From NCBI RefSeq assembly GCF_916858675.1, contig NZ_CAKASM010000007.1, forward strand, positions 62,001 through 126,000: a DNA stretch of 64,000 nucleotides, written 5' to 3'. Position numbers and translations under genes: made by a program. How positions within the stretch are numbered: the stretch's first letter is position 1; every line of letters begins with the position of its first letter. The notes under the pieces are model-generated. The model had not been told where the DNA came from, searched no databases, and saw only the letters and a program-made list of their open reading frames with translations. Below are positions 61,558-64,000 of the stretch, piece after piece. This DNA is from Sphingomonas sp. Leaf21 (GTDB lineage: Bacteria > Pseudomonadota > Alphaproteobacteria > Sphingomonadales > Sphingomonadaceae).

Positions 61558-63914
61558 CAGAACTTCACCGTGGCTTCGAGGCCATAGGTGCGCGGTTCGT
61601 TGAAGAAGCCCGACAGGCCGGTCAGCGTGTTCAGCGACTTGTAGAACAGATGCTGCTCGTTCAGCAGGTTGCGCGCCCAGGCCGAGATGCTGAGCGTCGC
61701 GCCGGTGCCGTTCAGCGCGATGTCGGTCACGCCCACCCGACCGTTGACGACGAAGCCCGGATCGCCCTTGGGCTGCGCCACGCCCGGCGCGGGGTCGTTA
61801 TAGTTGATATAGAAGCCACTGTCGTAATTGCCGTCGAGATGCGCGACGAGGCCATAATCGCCCATCGGCCGGTCATAGTCGATCGACCCGCTGGCGGCGT
61901 GCGCCGGCGTATAGACCGGATAGATCCTGATCGGCGTCGTCACGATCACCCCGGTCGACCCTTGCGGGAAGGGGTTGACCGTCGCCGGGATGGTCACGTC
62001 GTTATAGGCATAGCTGGCGCCCAGCGTCAGCCCGGTCATCGGCGCGAAGGTCAGTTCCGCCTCGATCCCCTTGGCGCGGCCGGTGCCTGGCGCGTTGGTC
62101 GTCTCGATCGTCGTGCGGTTGGTCTGGAGCAGATTGCCCTGCGCATCGACCTGGAGATAATTCGCCTGGAAGTCGATCTGGATCGCCTTGTACGCGCCCG
62201 TATAGGCGGCGAGGTTCAGGCGGGCGCGATGGTCGAGGAATTCGGTCTTGGCGCCGACTTCGAACATCGACAGCGTCTCGGGGTTGAACGGCGCATAGCG
62301 CAGCGAGCGCGAATTGGCGCCGCCCGACTTATATCCCTCCGACCATTTGCCATAGACATGCACCGCGTCCGTCACGTCATAGGCGAGCGTGACCAGCGGA
62401 TCGACGCGCGACCAGCTCGCGTCCAGCGTGCGCGGGGCGATGACACCGTCGACATTGGGCGTCTTGCCGTTGACGATGTAGAGCTGCCCCTTCTTCATGT
62501 CGCGGGTGTAGCGCGCGCCCGCCGTGACGTGCAGCCGGTCCTCGGCGATCGCCGGGGTCCAGGTCGCCTGGCCGAACGCGCCGATGCTGCGCGTCGTGAT
62601 CCGGCTGGCGCGGTCGAAGGGCACGGTCGCGATATTGTAGGTCGCGACGGTCGCGGCGGTGCCGTCGCCGTTCCAGACCATCGTATTGAACGCCTGGGCA
62701 TTGTCCGCGCTATGTTCGCGATAGGCCATCGCGCCCGCGACATATTTCAGGCGCGGGGTATCGCCGATGAGCTGGATCTCCTGGCTGAACTGGTTCTGGC
62801 GGAACCCCGCCAGGCTGTAGCGGCTGAAGCTGCTATTCGGCTTGTAGGTCGAGGTGTTGAAGCTGCCATTGTCATACTGGCCCTGGTCGAGCTCGCGATA
62901 GGCGGTGATCGACTTCAACTGAAGCCCCGGCGCGAGGTCGAGGCCGAGCGTCAGGCGATGGCCATGCGTCTTCCCGATGCTTTCCTGCTGCGGCACGCCG
63001 ATGCTCGCGGTCCGCACCCGGTCGGGCTGAAGCGGCAGCGCGGGAGCGCGGGCCAGCGTGCCCGCCGTGATCGACTGGAGATAGAGCGGGGTCGAGGCGT
63101 CATAGGAGGTATCGAAGGCATAGTCGGCGCTGACGCCATCCTGCGGCTTCCACAGCACCTCGACATGCCCGCCATGCCGGTCGAAGGCGTTGAAGTCCGA
63201 CTGGCCGGGCAGCGGGTTGCCGACCAGGCCGCCCCGCTTGGTGATGATACCGTCCAGCTTCACGCTGAAATCGTGCCATCCGGGCAGGTTGAGGTGCGCC
63301 TCGATCTTGTGCGCGCCGAAATTGCCGATCCCGGCGGTCGCCGACAGGCCGAATTCGCCGGTCGGCTTCTTGGTCACGATGCTGACGGCGCCACCCTCGG
63401 TATTGCGACCGAACAGCGTGCCCTGCGGACCCTTGAGCACCTCGATGCTCTCGATATCGTAGAGTGCGGTGCCCAGCCCCTGCGCCCGCCCCAGATATAC
63501 GCCGTCGATATAGACGCCGACGCCCTGGTCGCGCGCGGGCTGGTTGCTGTCGGCCAGCACACCGATACCGCGGATGTTCATGATGAGCGCCGAGTTGCGC
63601 GAATAGAAGGGCGCGACGCGAAGCGACGGGATCGCACCGTCCTGAAGGTCGACGAGCGACTGGACGTGCCGGTTCTTCAGGTCGTCGGCGGACAGGACCG
63701 AGATGGCGATCGGCGTCTTCTGCAGGCTTTCGGGCCGCTTCTGCGCGGTGACGATGACCTCGCTCAGCGCGCCATTTTCGGTCGTCTTCTGGTCGTCGGG
63801 CGCCGTCGTCCTGGCCGGTTCCGGATCGGCGGCAAAGGCGGGGCTGGCAAGCAGCAGCGCCAGAACGCTGGATGCAACCAGCCGCCCCGCGAAACGCGAG
63901 TTGATGGACGTCAT
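61557..63914 (-). CDS. TonB-dependent receptor coupled to phosphatase
   Basis: 785 residues from the ATG at 63914; GGGGGG lies about 10 nt upstream, and a TTG at 63932 is less likely. Signal peptide 'LVASSVLALLLASPAFAAD'. TonB box 'LSEVIVTAQKRPESLQKTPIAIS' region, plug with 'LIMNIRGIGVLADSNQPARDQG', 'VGVYIDGVYLGRAQG' and 'IEVLKGPQGTLFGRNTEGGAVSIVTKKP'. The barrel ends 'RTYGLEATVKF'. It is from a different TBDR subfamily than the phytase-linked one. Probably imports a phosphorylated organic compound (inference from partner and upstream repeats). Confidence 0.92.
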   Translation of the reverse strand: MTSINSRFAGRLVASSVLALLLASPAFAADPEPARTTAPDDQKTTENGALSEVIVTAQKRPESLQKTPIAISVLSADDLKNRHVQSLVDLQDGAIPSLRVAPFYSRNSALIMNIRGIGVLADSNQPARDQGVGVYIDGVYLGRAQGLGTALYDIESIEVLKGPQGTLFGRNTEGGAVSIVTKKPTGEFGLSATAGIGNFGAHKIEAHLNLPGWHDFSVKLDGIITKRGGLVGNPLPGQSDFNAFDRHGGHVEVLWKPQDGVSADYAFDTSYDASTPLYLQSITAGTLARAPALPLQPDRVRTASIGVPQQESIGKTHGHRLTLGLDLAPGLQLKSITAYRELDQGQYDNGSFNTSTYKPNSSFSRYSLAGFRQNQFSQEIQLIGDTPRLKYVAGAMAYREHSADNAQAFNTMVWNGDGTAATVATYNIATVPFDRASRITTRSIGAFGQATWTPAIAEDRLHVTAGARYTRDMKKGQLYIVNGKTPNVDGVIAPRTLDASWSRVDPLVTLAYDVTDAVHVYGKWSEGYKSGGANSRSLRYAPFNPETLSMFEVGAKTEFLDHRARLNLAAYTGAYKAIQIDFQANYLQVDAQGNLLQTNRTTIETTNAPGTGRAKGIEAELTFAPMTGLTLGASYAYNDVTIPATVNPFPQGSTGVIVTTPIRIYPVYTPAHAASGSIDYDRPMGDYGLVAHLDGNYDSGFYINYNDPAPGVAQPKGDPGFVVNGRVGVTDIALNGTGATLSISAWARNLLNEQHLFYKSLNTLTGLSGFFNEPRTYGLEATVKF

Positions 63915-63971
63915 GATATGGATTCCCCCCAAAGGATTATGCGCCGATCCCTTGGTGTCCGATGATTGCGG

Positions 63972-64000
63972 ACTGATGACGTTTTGAGGGAAGTTTGACG
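63972..64000 (-). promoter_or_regulatory. Pho-box-like tandem repeats upstream of the TBDR-phosphatase operon
   Basis: Minus-strand heptamers CGTCAAA (63994-64000), CCTCAAA (63983-63989) and CATCAGT (63972-63978), spaced exactly 11 bp. The same spacing and C-N-T-C-A core occur before the TBDR-phytase operon. The window ends here, so further copies may lie beyond the edge. Confidence 0.5.

Noticed and set aside
61650..63965. 771-codon open frame on the plus strand
   Set aside because: Antisense to the last TBDR; rich in Arg, Asp and Gln with no motifs.
1..64000. tRNA, rRNA or CRISPR loci
   Set aside because: No cloverleaf-like tRNA, rRNA-like segment or repeat-spacer array was recognised by eye; a covariance-model search would be decisive.

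Overview
The window looks like chromosomal DNA of a sphingomonad (Sphingomonadales, Alphaproteobacteria). The evidence is a high GC content (roughly two-thirds by eye), many TonB-dependent receptors (TBDRs), a FecI/FecR pair, PadR, a bacterial transglutaminase-like cysteine peptidase, and a large exopolysaccharide (EPS) locus with c-di-GMP components. No rRNA, tRNA or CRISPR array was seen. All calls come from reading the sequence and comparing it with remembered families; no database search was run.

Layout. (1) 1-3110: the end of a TBDR with a clear terminator, a GT-C type membrane glycosyltransferase and a GT4 glycosyltransferase. (2) 3274-7732: a TBDR, a PadR regulator with a membrane partner, and a small secreted protein. 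(3) 7751-20026: a FecI-like sigma factor, a FecR-like anti-sigma factor and their STN-type TBDR. The TBDR gene is split by a complete Tn3-family transposon (9897-14305: tnpA, tnpR, one cargo gene, 38-bp inverted repeats, 5-bp target duplication ATCCT). Removing the element and one duplication restores a 1055-codon frame. The M16 peptidase gene downstream carries a frameshift. (4) 20186-55398: a long EPS region. It holds about ten glycosyltransferases or related enzymes, an initiating sugar-phosphate transferase, two flippase paralogues, two Wzy/ligase-type membrane proteins, a Wza-type exporter, a Wzc-type tyrosine kinase, an outer-membrane barrel, an O-acyltransferase, two glycoside hydrolases, a SleB-type hydrolase, a diguanylate cyclase, a PilZ protein, a metallophosphatase and a transglutaminase-like peptidase. 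(5) 55547-64000: an HNH endonuclease and two TBDR-phosphoesterase operons (TBDR + beta-propeller phytase; TBDR + HCX5R phosphatase). Each operon is preceded by three CNTCA-type heptamers spaced exactly 11 bp apart, a Pho-box-like arrangement.

Most notable observations: (a) the 641-aa flippase at 37428-39353 ends in a domain resembling most of a Fur/Zur metalloregulator, with a VYR-type recognition helix and a CxxC-x36-CxxC zinc knuckle, fused in frame; (b) the exactly reversible Tn3 insertion in a cell-surface signalling receptor, with decay of the neighbouring peptidase gene; (c) the shared tandem 11-bp repeats before the two phosphoesterase operons, suggesting a small organophosphate-scavenging regulon.

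How the genes work together (inference): the sugar transferase at 50099 would load undecaprenyl phosphate, the glycosyltransferases extend the repeat unit, the flippases translocate it, the Wzy-type proteins polymerise it, and the Wzc/Wza/barrel set controls length and export. The hydrolases would trim chains, and c-di-GMP (GGDEF, PilZ) would adjust output.
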